Assembly: GCF_035989285.1 (NCBI RefSeq)
Contig: NZ_CP108513.1
Span: 7,502,001 to 7,566,000, forward strand
DNA from: Streptomyces sp. NBC_01235
GTDB taxonomy: Bacteria > Actinomycetota > Actinomycetes > Streptomycetales > Streptomycetaceae
Reading direction: 5' to 3'
Length of the DNA stretch: 64,000 nt
The position numbers and the translations under genes were made by a program. The notes under the pieces were generated by a model. The model was not told the DNA's origin and did no database searches. It saw nothing but the letters and a program-made list of their open reading frames with translations. Position 1 is the first letter of the stretch. Every line of letters starts with the position of its first letter. Shown here one piece after another: positions 1 to 7,389 of this stretch.

Positions 1-218
1 TCTGGCGTGCGGGGGCGCATCAGGGTTGTGCGCCAGCCCTTCCCACCCCGTGCCGCGCAGTCCATTCAGGCGTCCTCGAGCCGTTGCTGTCCAGCGCTGT
101 TGCCCAAGCGAGGGATACCCGTGGCGTCCATCTGCCGCCCACGCAGTGGCCGAAGTAGCATCTGCGACTACGGCGCGAGAGCGTTGAGGGTGATGGGGTT
201 GACTCTAGGGGGGACTCA

Positions 219-1058
219 ATGCCGCTTACCGGTGGACGACTTGGCCACGCCCGAGTGGCCGTTCTGACAGCCGTGCAGGAGGAGAGCGAAGCCTTCAGAG
301 CGGTTGGGGGCCTAACCCAGCGCCTTCGGGGGAAGCCCTATTACGTCCCTGAGGGGAGCGACCCCAAGTACCCGGACGTCGTTCACCGAGAGATCGATCG
401 GAATAATATCCAGTCAGGTGAAAAGGTTAGAGATGTAATCGAGCACTGGCAGCCAGAACTTCTAGTACTGTGTGGGATCGCTGGGGGCATTAATGGGCGT
501 GCAGATGTTTCAGTCGGCGACGTAATCATTCCCCCGTATATCCACTACTGCTCTTTTGCTAAGTTGAGCAGCCAAGGATCGCGTCGACGATATATCCCGT
601 TTGACTATCCATCCATTAACCTCCATCAGGACTACGTGGCCCCCCTGAGGGATGACCACTCGTGGCTCACGGATTCACTAAGGGATGAACTCCCTGAAGG
701 TTGTCACCCCAAGGTTCACATCGAAAGCCTTGTAGCTGGAGACAAAATCTATGGCGATCCCGATTCGGAGGAACAGCGGCGAATTGTGCAGGAATATGAT
801 GAAGCTGTAGCTATTGACATGGAGTCAGTGGGGCTCTGTCGTGGGGTAGCTGCCTCCAGAAATAACCCCCAATATAATCCACGCCTACTCATCGTCCGAA
901 GCGTGTCAGATATAATTGATGACCCGCAAAACGATGAGAGTCGCAAACTCTGGCGACCTTACGCTTGTTCCATCGCGAGTACTTTCACGTGGCGAGTCGT
1001 AACAGATATCGTGGAAATGGAGCCAGACCCACGGCGTACTCCGGAGGTTGCGGCATGA
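219..1058 (+). CDS. Nucleoside phosphorylase-fold protein (MTA/SAH nucleosidase-like), putative defence component
   Basis: The 279-residue protein has the PNP/UDP phosphorylase fold signature: a first strand VAVLTAVQEE (residues 13-22), a glycine turn GIAGGI (86-91), then GDVIIPP (100-106), and the purine/ribose-binding motif DMES (200-203). These are the positions expected of MTA/SAH nucleosidases and related phosphorylases, which cleave N-glycosidic bonds. A GGGGGGAC stretch about 6 nt upstream supports the ATG. It overlaps the next gene by ATGA, so the two are translationally coupled. Phosphorylase domains are known partners of STAND/NACHT NTPases in bacterial conflict systems. Base composition is clearly lower in GC than the chromosome. 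Substrate is unknown; a housekeeping salvage role is the less likely alternative. Confidence 0.85.
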   Translation: MPLTGGRLGHARVAVLTAVQEESEAFRAVGGLTQRLRGKPYYVPEGSDPKYPDVVHREIDRNNIQSGEKVRDVIEHWQPELLVLCGIAGGINGRADVSVGDVIIPPYIHYCSFAKLSSQGSRRRYIPFDYPSINLHQDYVAPLRDDHSWLTDSLRDELPEGCHPKVHIESLVAGDKIYGDPDSEEQRRIVQEYDEAVAIDMESVGLCRGVAASRNNPQYNPRLLIVRSVSDIIDDPQNDESRKLWRPYACSIASTFTWRVVTDIVEMEPDPRRTPEVAA

Positions 1059-3001
1059 CCGCCACTAGGCAAGAGGCAGCAGTCTGGGAACGCATGAAAG
1101 CGGATGCCCTCGACTTCTTCACAAAGATGATTCGCGGGCGCACTCCCTTTAGTCTGACAATCGCACTTCCAGACTCGTACGATCAGCTGATTTCTGGGCA
1201 ATGGGACCGAGTGGCGCCGGAAGAGGAGCTTGCTCAGCTAGCCATTGACTCTGGTCGAGTCCTCCTCTCCGCGGAAGCCGGAAGCGGCAAGACGCACCTT
1301 CTTGCGCGAGCCGGCTCGTCAGCCGCAGGAGGTGCCGACAATGTAATTCCCATCTGGATTCCGCTGCGAGATCTCCCGTCAGCGATCAGGAGCACAGCAC
1401 CTGAATCCTTTGTTCAAGCGCTGATCGGCCTGAGTCGTCCATCAGTGAAGCCGGTACTTACCAGTTCGTCGGAAGTTCCGACGCTGCTGCTCCTTGCAGA
1501 CGGTCTAAATGAGATTCCTAGAGAACTATCGCAGCCCGCACTCGATGCGCTAGACGAACTGGCCAGAAGGTTCCCTTTTATCAGCGTCATCGTTACCGAA
1601 CGTCTGGTCAGGCGGCCAGTACCACTCGACCGTTGGAGCCTCGCGACTGTACTTCCTTTGTCGAAAGCGCAGGTCGAAAAATTCTGGAGTGCCACCCAGA
1701 AAGTCGGAAGACCGTCAAATGCGACGCTTGAATTGTTCAAGAATCCATTCTTTCTCGACAAGGCAACGACTTTTCATCTGACTGACGGCAGCGCGGCTAA
1801 GATGATCGAGTCCTACTTCTCGAAGATGGCGCGAGTGAACGATGCAGGACTCAACATGCTAGGCGAGGTCTGTTATGCGTCGTATTCTCGCGAAAGGGGA
1901 ATGTTGATCCCGTTGGCGGACTTCGCGGATCGCGTAGAACCGTCTCTCTTTGAGACTCTCAAAGAGAATGAACTAGTCCGGACGAGCAGTACCTTCGTTT
2001 GGTTCGCCCACCACCTATTTCACGACTTCCTCGCCTCTCGCCACCTGGTACGGCACAGGAGCTCCTGGGGTCCTGAAGCATTTGATGTCGTCACTACGGG
2101 TGCCGCTTCGTTTGATTCCCTGCGCCTAGCCGTGGATCAGATCCACGATCCTGTAGTTGCGGACGACTTTGTGCGACTGGTGTACGACTGGAATTACTTC
2201 GGCGCGGCGTACTCTTTGGTCCCTGGGCGCGTTACGCGCGAAATGCAGGTGGAACTTCTCGCCATGCTTGCCGATAAGCGCTGGGATCCTGTCGCAGCGA
2301 CTGTGCAGGCAGTTACTGATGCTCTAAGGCTTAACGGGTCAGCGACTGCTAAGAAAATGTTGGCTGCTTCCAGCAGGACCGAGCTATTCCGAGTTATCGA
2401 AGAGGTGCCTTCTTTCAACCCATCCTTCATCCGATGGAGAACCATTTTCACCTTTCAAGACGGTGAATATGTCGGGGCTGACATAGTCGAAAGTCTGGCT
2501 TCTAATGATCCTATCGAGGCTTGGACTTTGGCCAACGTCCTCAGAAGGTGCAGGCTGACGACGGAAGGGGAGAAAAAGCTTCTCAGTATTGCCCGACACG
2601 AGTCGTCCGTAACACGCTGGCGCGTTGTTCACGTGTTGGGACTTCATCCGAGCCGAGCTACCGCCGAGGTAGTCGAGTCCTTGATTGTTGATCCCGATAG
2701 GTGGGTGAGATATGGAGCCGTACGCGCGTTGGTCGAAGTAGCCGCGAACACGGATGACTCTTCCTTGAGGAGTCAAATTGTGGCGTGGCTCGGGGAGCAA
2801 ATCGCTGCAGACAGCCTTGATACAAAGATGCTGCAAGAACTGGCCAGAGTCCTCGATGTCCGACCGCAGCCCCTTGATTGGCCACAAGCTGTTGCGCCAC
2901 TTGTGCAACAACTTGCAAGCACGTCCCGTAACTCGTTCCAGCAAGATAGGTGGAATACTCTGATGGCGAACATTTCCTCTGGTGGGAGCTCCAATGAGTG
3001 A
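1055..3001 (+). CDS. NACHT-type STAND NTPase with C-terminal HEAT-like repeats
   Basis: The protein has 648 residues. Walker A is EAGSGKT (74-80) and Walker B LLLLADGLNEI (144-154) has the D-G-x-[ND]-E pattern typical of NACHT domains; a sensor-like strand with an arginine (TER, 181-183) follows. The last ~120 residues contain HEAT-like helical repeats (RWRVVHVLG..., RWVRYGAVRAL) that could sense a ligand. Start: ATG 1055 overlaps the previous stop as ATGA and has GGAGGT 7 nt upstream; an in-frame ATG at 965 would overlap the phosphorylase gene by 94 nt and lacks a good ribosome site. Bacterial NACHT proteins (bNACHT, Avs relatives) protect against phage; here the ATPase is probably the sensor/switch of the operon. 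No separate effector domain is fused, so the neighbours may supply it. Confidence 0.85.
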   Translation: MTATRQEAAVWERMKADALDFFTKMIRGRTPFSLTIALPDSYDQLISGQWDRVAPEEELAQLAIDSGRVLLSAEAGSGKTHLLARAGSSAAGGADNVIPIWIPLRDLPSAIRSTAPESFVQALIGLSRPSVKPVLTSSSEVPTLLLLADGLNEIPRELSQPALDALDELARRFPFISVIVTERLVRRPVPLDRWSLATVLPLSKAQVEKFWSATQKVGRPSNATLELFKNPFFLDKATTFHLTDGSAAKMIESYFSKMARVNDAGLNMLGEVCYASYSRERGMLIPLADFADRVEPSLFETLKENELVRTSSTFVWFAHHLFHDFLASRHLVRHRSSWGPEAFDVVTTGAASFDSLRLAVDQIHDPVVADDFVRLVYDWNYFGAAYSLVPGRVTREMQVELLAMLADKRWDPVAATVQAVTDALRLNGSATAKKMLAASSRTELFRVIEEVPSFNPSFIRWRTIFTFQDGEYVGADIVESLASNDPIEAWTLANVLRRCRLTTEGEKKLLSIARHESSVTRWRVVHVLGLHPSRATAEVVESLIVDPDRWVRYGAVRALVEVAANTDDSSLRSQIVAWLGEQIAADSLDTKMLQELARVLDVRPQPLDWPQAVAPLVQQLASTSRNSFQQDRWNTLMANISSGGSSNE

Positions 3002-3389
3002 GCTGACGCAGGAGCAACGAAGGTCCTTGTCCCTCGCCGCGTGGGAAGCGCGCTCCCACGCAAGGGTTCACGGCCCAACGCCAGTTGGTTGTGCGGCATT
3101 GGCCGATGATGGACGCATCTACCAGGGGTGTAATGTCGAGCACAGGTTCAGGTCTCACGACATCCATGCGGAGACAAACGCCATCTCGTCTCTTGTGGCT
3201 GCTGGCTCCCGAAAGGTCATTGCTGTCCTAATCGCGGCCGAACGGGAAAGGTTCACGCCATGCGGAAGCTGCATGGATTGGGTTTTTGAGATCGGTGGAG
3301 ATGATTGCTGGGTGATCAGCGAGCGGCGTCCCGGAGAAGTTAATCACGAGCTTCACGCAAGTGATTTGATGCCTTTCTATCCACATTGA
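2994..3389 (+). CDS. Cytidine deaminase-family protein
   Basis: A 131-residue cytidine/blasticidin-S deaminase fold protein. The zinc site is intact: HAE (58-60; His ligand and catalytic Glu) and PCGSC (89-93; two Cys ligands). The N-terminal AR-H and C-terminal LMPFYPH stretches also match free-nucleoside deaminases. ATG 2994 overlaps the NACHT gene by 8 nt and is preceded by GGGAG, so it is part of the operon. Known activity of the family is hydrolytic deamination of (deoxy)cytidine or analogues. In this context it is a candidate effector that depletes or edits nucleotides after NACHT activation, in analogy to RADAR, which pairs an ATPase with an adenosine deaminase. That role is inference. 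Confidence 0.85.
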   Translation: MSELTQEQRRSLSLAAWEARSHARVHGPTPVGCAALADDGRIYQGCNVEHRFRSHDIHAETNAISSLVAAGSRKVIAVLIAAERERFTPCGSCMDWVFEIGGDDCWVISERRPGEVNHELHASDLMPFYPH

Positions 3390-3437
3390 GCGTGCAGGAA
3401 ACAATGGGCAGGATCCGTTGCTGTGGAAAGGTAGTTT

Positions 3438-3971
3438 GTGACATACGAAATCCTCAAGGTCGAGTATGAGAGGCTTAAAGAGGAGCAAGTGCGCCGTATC
3501 GGGTTTCGAGACAATCTGATCTATGTGGCCCTTGTTGCGGCCGGCGCTGTCTTCTCCTTCTACTTCGGTGCAACCGGGCGCACATACGTGCTGCTCATTC
3601 CGCCTTTCGCTATCTCTGTTCTCGGGTGGACGTATCTTGTCAATGACGAGAAAATCTCATCCATTGGTAGGTATATTCGGGAGAAGCTGCTGCCGGAACT
3701 CAAAAGTCAGGGATTTACCAGTGAGGCAACCCTGGGATGGGAGGCGTATCATCGATCGGATGTCGATCGGGTGTGGAGGAAAAAGGTGCAAATCGTGGTC
3801 GACATCGCGGCTTTCTGCATCCCCTCGGCGGTTGCTCTAGCCGTCTTCTTCAGCAAAGAGTCTCTAGGGATTTTCGGTTGGGTTCTAGGGGCTTTGGAGG
3901 GCCTAGCCGTAGTTCTGCTTATCGGGGCTTTTATTCGCTTTGCGGATTATTCTCGTGATGGCTCTATCTAG
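3438..3971 (+). CDS. Four-helix membrane protein of the NACHT operon
   Basis: A 177-residue protein starting at GTG 3438, 48 nt after the deaminase stop. An N-terminal charged helix (EYERLKEEQVRRIGFRDN, about 8-25) precedes two close membrane helices (about 26-45 and 49-68), a cytoplasmic loop of ~55 residues, and two more helices (about 120-140 and 147-168). I do not recognise a named family with certainty; the layout recalls SLATT-like or other small membrane effectors associated with conflict systems, in which a membrane protein causes depolarisation or anchors a complex. Lower GC and codon use match the three preceding genes, which supports a shared origin. Confidence 0.65.
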   Translation: MTYEILKVEYERLKEEQVRRIGFRDNLIYVALVAAGAVFSFYFGATGRTYVLLIPPFAISVLGWTYLVNDEKISSIGRYIREKLLPELKSQGFTSEATLGWEAYHRSDVDRVWRKKVQIVVDIAAFCIPSAVALAVFFSKESLGIFGWVLGALEGLAVVLLIGAFIRFADYSRDGSI

Positions 3972-4152
3972 CTCTGGCGTCAGTGGCCGTACCTAGACGT
4001 AATGCTTTGCACCCTTGTCATCGAGGACGCTTCAACCTCTTTGGGGGGCGCCTGGCGGGTGAGGACGGGAACGCGGCGGGTTGCCGCTTGCACCACCGCG
4101 GCGCTTCGGTGGACGTGCGAAGCTTGACTTAGCGGACGGAGAGGGAGAACGA

Positions 4153-4614
4153 GTGTCGCAGCAGGCCAACCCTCGGGGAACCTTTCTGAAGATTGCCGAC
4201 TCAGTGAAGATCCTGATCGAGGGCGATCCGGAAATGACAGTACTCCCGACCCTGACTGAGATCATGCGCGAACACGGGGTCTCACGCGGGGTTGCTATCC
4301 GTGCATACAGCGTGCTGCGCAAAGAGGGCTTGGCCGAACCGGCGCCGGGCGAGCGGTGGCACGTTGTACGAGCGGATGAGCAAGTCGACCGACGCCCGCT
4401 CCACGAGCGGATTGCCGACGTCGTCAGGACCGATGGACTCCAAGTGGGGGAGGCGTTCCCGAGCGCTTCCGTGCTGGCCGAGCGGTTCGGGGTATCTCGG
4501 CCCACCGTGGGCAAGGCTCTGGAGAAGTTGGAAACCGCCGGCGTGCTGGCGGGGGGAGGACAAGGCAAGGTGCGGACAGTCCGCGCTGTGCCGACGAGAG
4601 AGGAGCGTTCCTAG
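4153..4614 (+). CDS. GntR-family regulator with two winged-helix domains (KorSA-like)
   Basis: GTG 4153 with GAGGGAGA about 6 nt upstream gives 153 residues; an in-frame ATG at 4081 has no ribosome site. Two GntR-type winged helices follow one another, about residues 8-72 (LPTLTEIMREHGVSRG...) and 83-145 (FPSASVLAERFGVSRPTVGKAL). No effector-binding domain of the FadR, HutC or MocR type is present. GntR proteins such as KorSA of pSAM2 repress the transfer and replication genes of AICEs, so this is the probable master repressor of the element. A promoter with TTGACT (4124-4129) may lie just upstream but has no clear -10. It is followed directly by the HD-domain gene. Confidence 0.85.
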   Translation: MSQQANPRGTFLKIADSVKILIEGDPEMTVLPTLTEIMREHGVSRGVAIRAYSVLRKEGLAEPAPGERWHVVRADEQVDRRPLHERIADVVRTDGLQVGEAFPSASVLAERFGVSRPTVGKALEKLETAGVLAGGGQGKVRTVRAVPTREERS

Positions 4615-4615
4615 C

Positions 4616-5173
4616 TTGCCGAAGTTGACGGAGTGGGCTTACCCCCTGGCTGAGTCCCTGCTCGCCGAACCGCTTCCGCGGCGGTGGAAGCACTGCCTTG
4701 GGGTCGCTGAGAGAGCACGCACGATCGCCCTCGTGCTCGACCAGGACGCGGACCTGTTGGAGGCCGCGGCGGTGCTGCACGACATTGGGTACGCGCCGGA
4801 CCTGGCCAAGACGGGCTTTCACCCGCTGGACGGTGCGCGCTACCTCCGGGACGTGGCCGGCGCCGACACACGGGTCATCAACCTGGTTGCCCACCACTCC
4901 TGTGCCTGGATGGAGGCAGAAGCGCGCGGCATGCGCCAAGAGTTGGAGGGCGAATTCCCCCGCGAGGCTGCGCACCTGAACGACGCGCTCTGCTACTGCG
5001 ATATGAACACCACGCCGGACGGCACGTCCACGAACCCGATCGACCGGATCAACGAGATCGCCGGACGGTACGGGCCCGACAGCCTGATCGGAACGTTCAT
5101 CCGCCGCGCCGAACCCGAGATCCACGCGTCCACGGCCCGTGTCCTCGAACGCGTCGCCGCCGCAAAGCGTTAG
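4616..5173 (+). CDS. HD-domain phosphohydrolase-like protein
   Basis: The 185-residue protein starts at TTG 4616, 2 nt after the GntR stop, with GAGAGGAG about 8 nt upstream. An HD metal-binding pattern is visible: H27 region (KHCLGVAERA), HDIGY, HH (VAHHSCAW) and a later D (CYCDM). Such HD proteins hydrolyse phosphate esters of nucleotides or alarmones; no substrate can be named. This GntR-HD-Nudix-XRE cluster recurs in Streptomyces AICEs, so it probably belongs to control or immunity of the element rather than to metabolism. Its 3' end overlaps the convergent Nudix gene by 4 nt. Confidence 0.75.
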   Translation: MPKLTEWAYPLAESLLAEPLPRRWKHCLGVAERARTIALVLDQDADLLEAAAVLHDIGYAPDLAKTGFHPLDGARYLRDVAGADTRVINLVAHHSCAWMEAEARGMRQELEGEFPREAAHLNDALCYCDMNTTPDGTSTNPIDRINEIAGRYGPDSLIGTFIRRAEPEIHASTARVLERVAAAKR

Positions 5174-5643
5174 CCGATGTAGGGAGCCGTGCGCGTCCGG
5201 TCCATGGCGTGCTCGATACGGAGCCGCATCGTGGGGTGCACGTCCAACGTCATCAGGTCCGCCGGGTCGACCCAGCGGACCTGAGTCGTCTCGTTGCTCG
5301 TACGGAGTTGACCGCCAACCGGTCGCGCGCGAAAGCAGATGCTGAACTGCTGGCGCACCTCGCCGTCGTCGTACTGCATCACGTGACCGGGATCCGTGTA
5401 GAGCCCGGACACGTCGATGACTTCGGCCTTGATCCCGGTCTCTTCCCAGACTTCGCGCACGACGGTGTCACTGATCGACTCCCCCACGTCGTGGCCGCCG
5501 CCGGGCAGTGCCCAGCGACCGTTGTCCGAACGCTGGATCATCAGCACCTCCCTCGCGTCGTTCTGCACGAACGCGACGACGGATGGCACCACCGAGTTGG
5601 CCGGCGGCGCGTCGGGGTCGTGAAGGTAGTCGATCCGTCCCAT
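5170..5643 (-). CDS. Nudix hydrolase, Pif-like
   Basis: The 157-residue protein has a perfect Nudix box: G-x5-E, seven residues, then REVWEETGI (starting at GGHDVGES, about residues 50-71). Nudix enzymes cleave nucleoside diphosphates linked to another group. In pSAM2 the Pif protein, which stops redundant transfer between element-bearing cells, carries a Nudix motif that is needed for function, and Nudix genes sit in the same place in many AICEs. The gene is the second of a minus-strand pair, 2 nt after the XRE-type regulator stop, with GGAG before its ATG. Immunity function is inferred from context. Confidence 0.8.
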   Translation of the reverse strand: MGRIDYLHDPDAPPANSVVPSVVAFVQNDAREVLMIQRSDNGRWALPGGGHDVGESISDTVVREVWEETGIKAEVIDVSGLYTDPGHVMQYDDGEVRQQFSICFRARPVGGQLRTSNETTQVRWVDPADLMTLDVHPTMRLRIEHAMDRTRTAPYIG

Positions 5644-5645
5644 GG

Positions 5646-6413
5646 TCAGGCTCCCGTGTTGCTCGCAAAGTCCGCGTCGGTGATCTGGCGCGCGTTCTCC
5701 CAGGTGTGTTTGATGCTATTCGCGTACGTGTCGAACAGCCCACCGTCGGCCAGTCGCCGCAGGTGCAGAACGGGGGCCAGGTAGGCACCGATGCCGTAGA
5801 CGTGTGGGTTGACGAGCATCTCGTCATCAGCCCGGTAGATCGAGTTGTAGAGAGTCGAGTCATGCAGCCGGAACCCGATGCCCGGGTGGCTCCGCATGAG
5901 CGGACGGTAGAGCAGCATGGCGTTGCGAATCTTGCCGTCCATGATTCGGTGGCCTTCATCTATGCCGCGCTGTTGGACGGCCGCGCTGCCAGGGTCCCCG
6001 AGAAGGATGCGCACGCGCACGCCTGCCGCCACCTTCGCCTTGAGAAGGTCATGAAAGAGCGGGTCTTCCGACAGAAACAGACCGGAGTAGACGAGCACGT
6101 CAAGGCTGTTCTGTGCCCGGCCGTAGATCTCACGCCACAGCCCTGAAGGCACCGTGTGGCGGTGGGGGTAGACGGTGCCAATCTCCGCTTTGGCCAAGTC
6201 CGTTGCGCTGTCAATGGTGCCGGGGTCGTCCCACAGTGACGTGACGTCGACCTTCAGCGCTGCGGCCGTCGCGTACTGGTGACGTCGGTAAGGCACCTTG
6301 CCCTGCGTGATCCAGCGTTCAACGGTCTTCGGGTTGACCTCAAGCTCTTCAGCCAACCCCTGAATCGTCATGCCCCGAGCTAACAGAGCTGAGCGCAAGC
6401 GTTCGTTGGACAT
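5646..6413 (-). CDS. XRE-type HTH regulator with C-terminal phospholipase D-like domain
   Basis: The 255-residue protein has an N-terminal helix-turn-helix (MTIQGLAEELEVNPKTVERWI, about 15-35) followed from about residue 90 by a fold resembling the phospholipase D/nuclease superfamily (SLDVLVYSGLFLSEDP, VRVRILLGDPG), but without a complete HKD catalytic motif. ATG 6413 has GGGGG about 7 nt upstream; a GTG six bases further upstream would sit too close to that site. Such HTH-PLD-like proteins accompany Pif-type Nudix genes in AICEs. It is probably a transcription factor, perhaps with a ligand-binding PLD fold. It is transcribed away from the large leader region that contains two palindromes, its likely operators. 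Confidence 0.75.
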   Translation of the reverse strand: MSNERLRSALLARGMTIQGLAEELEVNPKTVERWITQGKVPYRRHQYATAAALKVDVTSLWDDPGTIDSATDLAKAEIGTVYPHRHTVPSGLWREIYGRAQNSLDVLVYSGLFLSEDPLFHDLLKAKVAAGVRVRILLGDPGSAAVQQRGIDEGHRIMDGKIRNAMLLYRPLMRSHPGIGFRLHDSTLYNSIYRADDEMLVNPHVYGIGAYLAPVLHLRRLADGGLFDTYANSIKHTWENARQITDADFASNTGA

Positions 6414-6552
6414 CCGCACCCCCGTTGGGACTTCTAGGGAGCTCTTGACGGTAGCCAGAACTCCCAGAGCTGTCTACGCATGGGGTGACCAACTCCCCTG
6501 ACCTGCGGCGATTCTGAGTGTGCGCCAAGAAGTCCCGGCGCAAAGCCAAGAG

Positions 6553-6577
6553 GTTCCGTCGGCAGGCTTGACGGAAC
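6553..6577. promoter_or_regulatory. Operator-like inverted repeat (8-bp arms, 9-bp spacer)
   Basis: GTTCCGTC (6553-6560) and its exact reverse complement GACGGAAC (6570-6577) flank 9 bases. The right arm overlaps a possible -35 TTGACG (6568-6573), which suits a repressor site. Candidate binders are the GntR or the XRE protein encoded to the left. Confidence 0.5.
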
Positions 6578-6581
6578 ACCA

Positions 6582-6608
6582 TGCAGTACCTGTAAAACAG
6601 GTACTGCA
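6582..6608. promoter_or_regulatory. Perfect 12-bp-arm palindrome
   Basis: TGCAGTACCTGT (6582-6593), AAA, then its exact reverse complement ACAGGTACTGCA (6597-6608). It is AT-richer than its surroundings and lacks a T tract, so it reads better as a dimer-binding operator than as a terminator. It lies 169 bp upstream of the XRE gene start. Confidence 0.6.
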
Positions 6609-6662
6609 ACAGACGCCTGGAGGGCTCCGAGGGGGCTCGAAGGAAGCGCATGCGTTGCTTGA

Positions 6663-6673
6663 GAACTCAACAG
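6663..6673 (+). promoter_or_regulatory. rRNA-leader-like NusA-binding (boxC) motif
   Basis: GAACTCAACAG, within TTGCTTGAGAACTCAACAG, matches 10 of 11 bases of the mycobacterial rrn leader RNA GAACUCAAUAG that binds NusA, and closely resembles the CTTGAGAACTCAACAG of Streptomyces rRNA leaders as I remember it. There is no rRNA gene here. It lies in the leader of the transfer operon and may support antitermination. Confidence 0.5.
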
Positions 6674-7207
6674 TGCGTTCAAGTTGACGGGGTGTGAGTC
6701 CCCGTCCCCATGGCGGATGGGTGAAGGCCGCCGGCGGCCACTTCTGTGCGTGTCAGCTCTGGAGAACGTGCCTGGGGATCATCCCTCCATTTCATGGGGG
6801 TCAGCCTTCGGAACGCCACCTGGTCACGCGCCGCCCTGCTGGCGTCAGAGCAGTGACGATGACGCGCCCGACTACTCCCGGCTCGGGGCCGGTGTGCCGT
6901 GGCAAACGGCGTACCGGTGAAGCCGGTCATCCCACCTCACCCCGGAGGTTCCGCGGTGAAGCGACATATACGGGCACCGCCGCCGTGGACCGGGCGGCGG
7001 CGCGCTGACACATCCCGGTCCGTTCCTGGCCCGCAGCGCACGACGCCGCGGCCGGCTGCCTCTCCCGGCCGTCCGGAGCCGCGCACCGCGTGAGCACCGT
7101 ACGGCCGGGAGCGGGGGGAGCCGGAATCCGCCGACTCCGGATACAGGAGCGGTCCCCCGGGTTGCACCCCGAGGAACCGCGTACAGGCGCCTGGTTGGAG
7201 GCCACCT

Positions 7208-7312
7208 GTGGTTCTCAGTCTGACAGACGAAGAGCGTGCCGAGTTGGCGCGCAAGAACGCCGATGCGAACAAGCGCAGCGAGGACAACGCGCGTGGTCGG
7301 GGCGGCCGTTGA
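7208..7312 (+). CDS. Small charged protein, first gene of transfer operon
   Basis: GTG 7208 with GGAGG (7197-7201) 6 nt upstream encodes 34 residues beginning MVLSLTDEERAELARKNAD and ending in a basic GRGGR tail. The sequence reads as one amphipathic helix with Arg/Gly end. It is too short for usual gene finders. Short LTDEERAEL-type proteins occur in front of the transfer genes of other Streptomyces elements in my recollection. Function unknown; nucleic-acid binding is possible from charge only. Confidence 0.6.
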   Translation: MVLSLTDEERAELARKNADANKRSEDNARGRGGR

Positions 7313-7389
7313 TGGCCGGCTCTGAGCACGAGAAGACGAAGGACCCGCTACCGCAGCGCCCCCGCGGCCCGCACCCATACCTGTGCTGA
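7312..7389 (+). CDS. Possible 25-residue peptide
   Basis: ATG 7312 shares its A with the TGA of the preceding small gene (TGATG), a typical coupled arrangement. The product is 25 residues (starts MAGSEHEKTKDPLPQR). The second half overlaps the tRNA-like structure that starts at 7358, which argues against a conserved peptide. Weak candidate. Confidence 0.35.
   Translation: MAGSEHEKTKDPLPQRPRGPHPYLC

Larger units (their letters stand above)
6420..7207. promoter_or_regulatory. Long divergent control and leader region
   Basis: Almost 800 bases without a convincing gene separate the XRE-Nudix pair (leftward) from the transfer operon (rightward). It contains two inverted repeats near 6553-6608, a NusA-binding-like motif at 6663-6673, and a short hairpin (arms 6686-6692 and 6700-6706, loop 7). 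A possible rightward -35 TTGACG lies at 6568-6573. An ORF from GTG 6956 to 7093 (45 codons, RBS GGAGG at 6944-6948) exists but has a Pro/Arg-rich unconvincing product. Confidence 0.5.

Noticed and set aside
6655..6680. Remnant of an rRNA operon suggested by the leader motif
   Set aside because: No 16S or 23S sequence anywhere near; only the short motif is shared.
6956..7093. 45-codon frame with GGAGG upstream
   Set aside because: Product is Pro/Arg low complexity and codon pattern is weak; kept only as a remark in the leader region.
7090..7389. 99-codon frame starting with GTGA overlap
   Set aside because: Poor third-position pattern; the 34-codon gene at 7208 in another frame has a better ribosome site and protein-like sequence.
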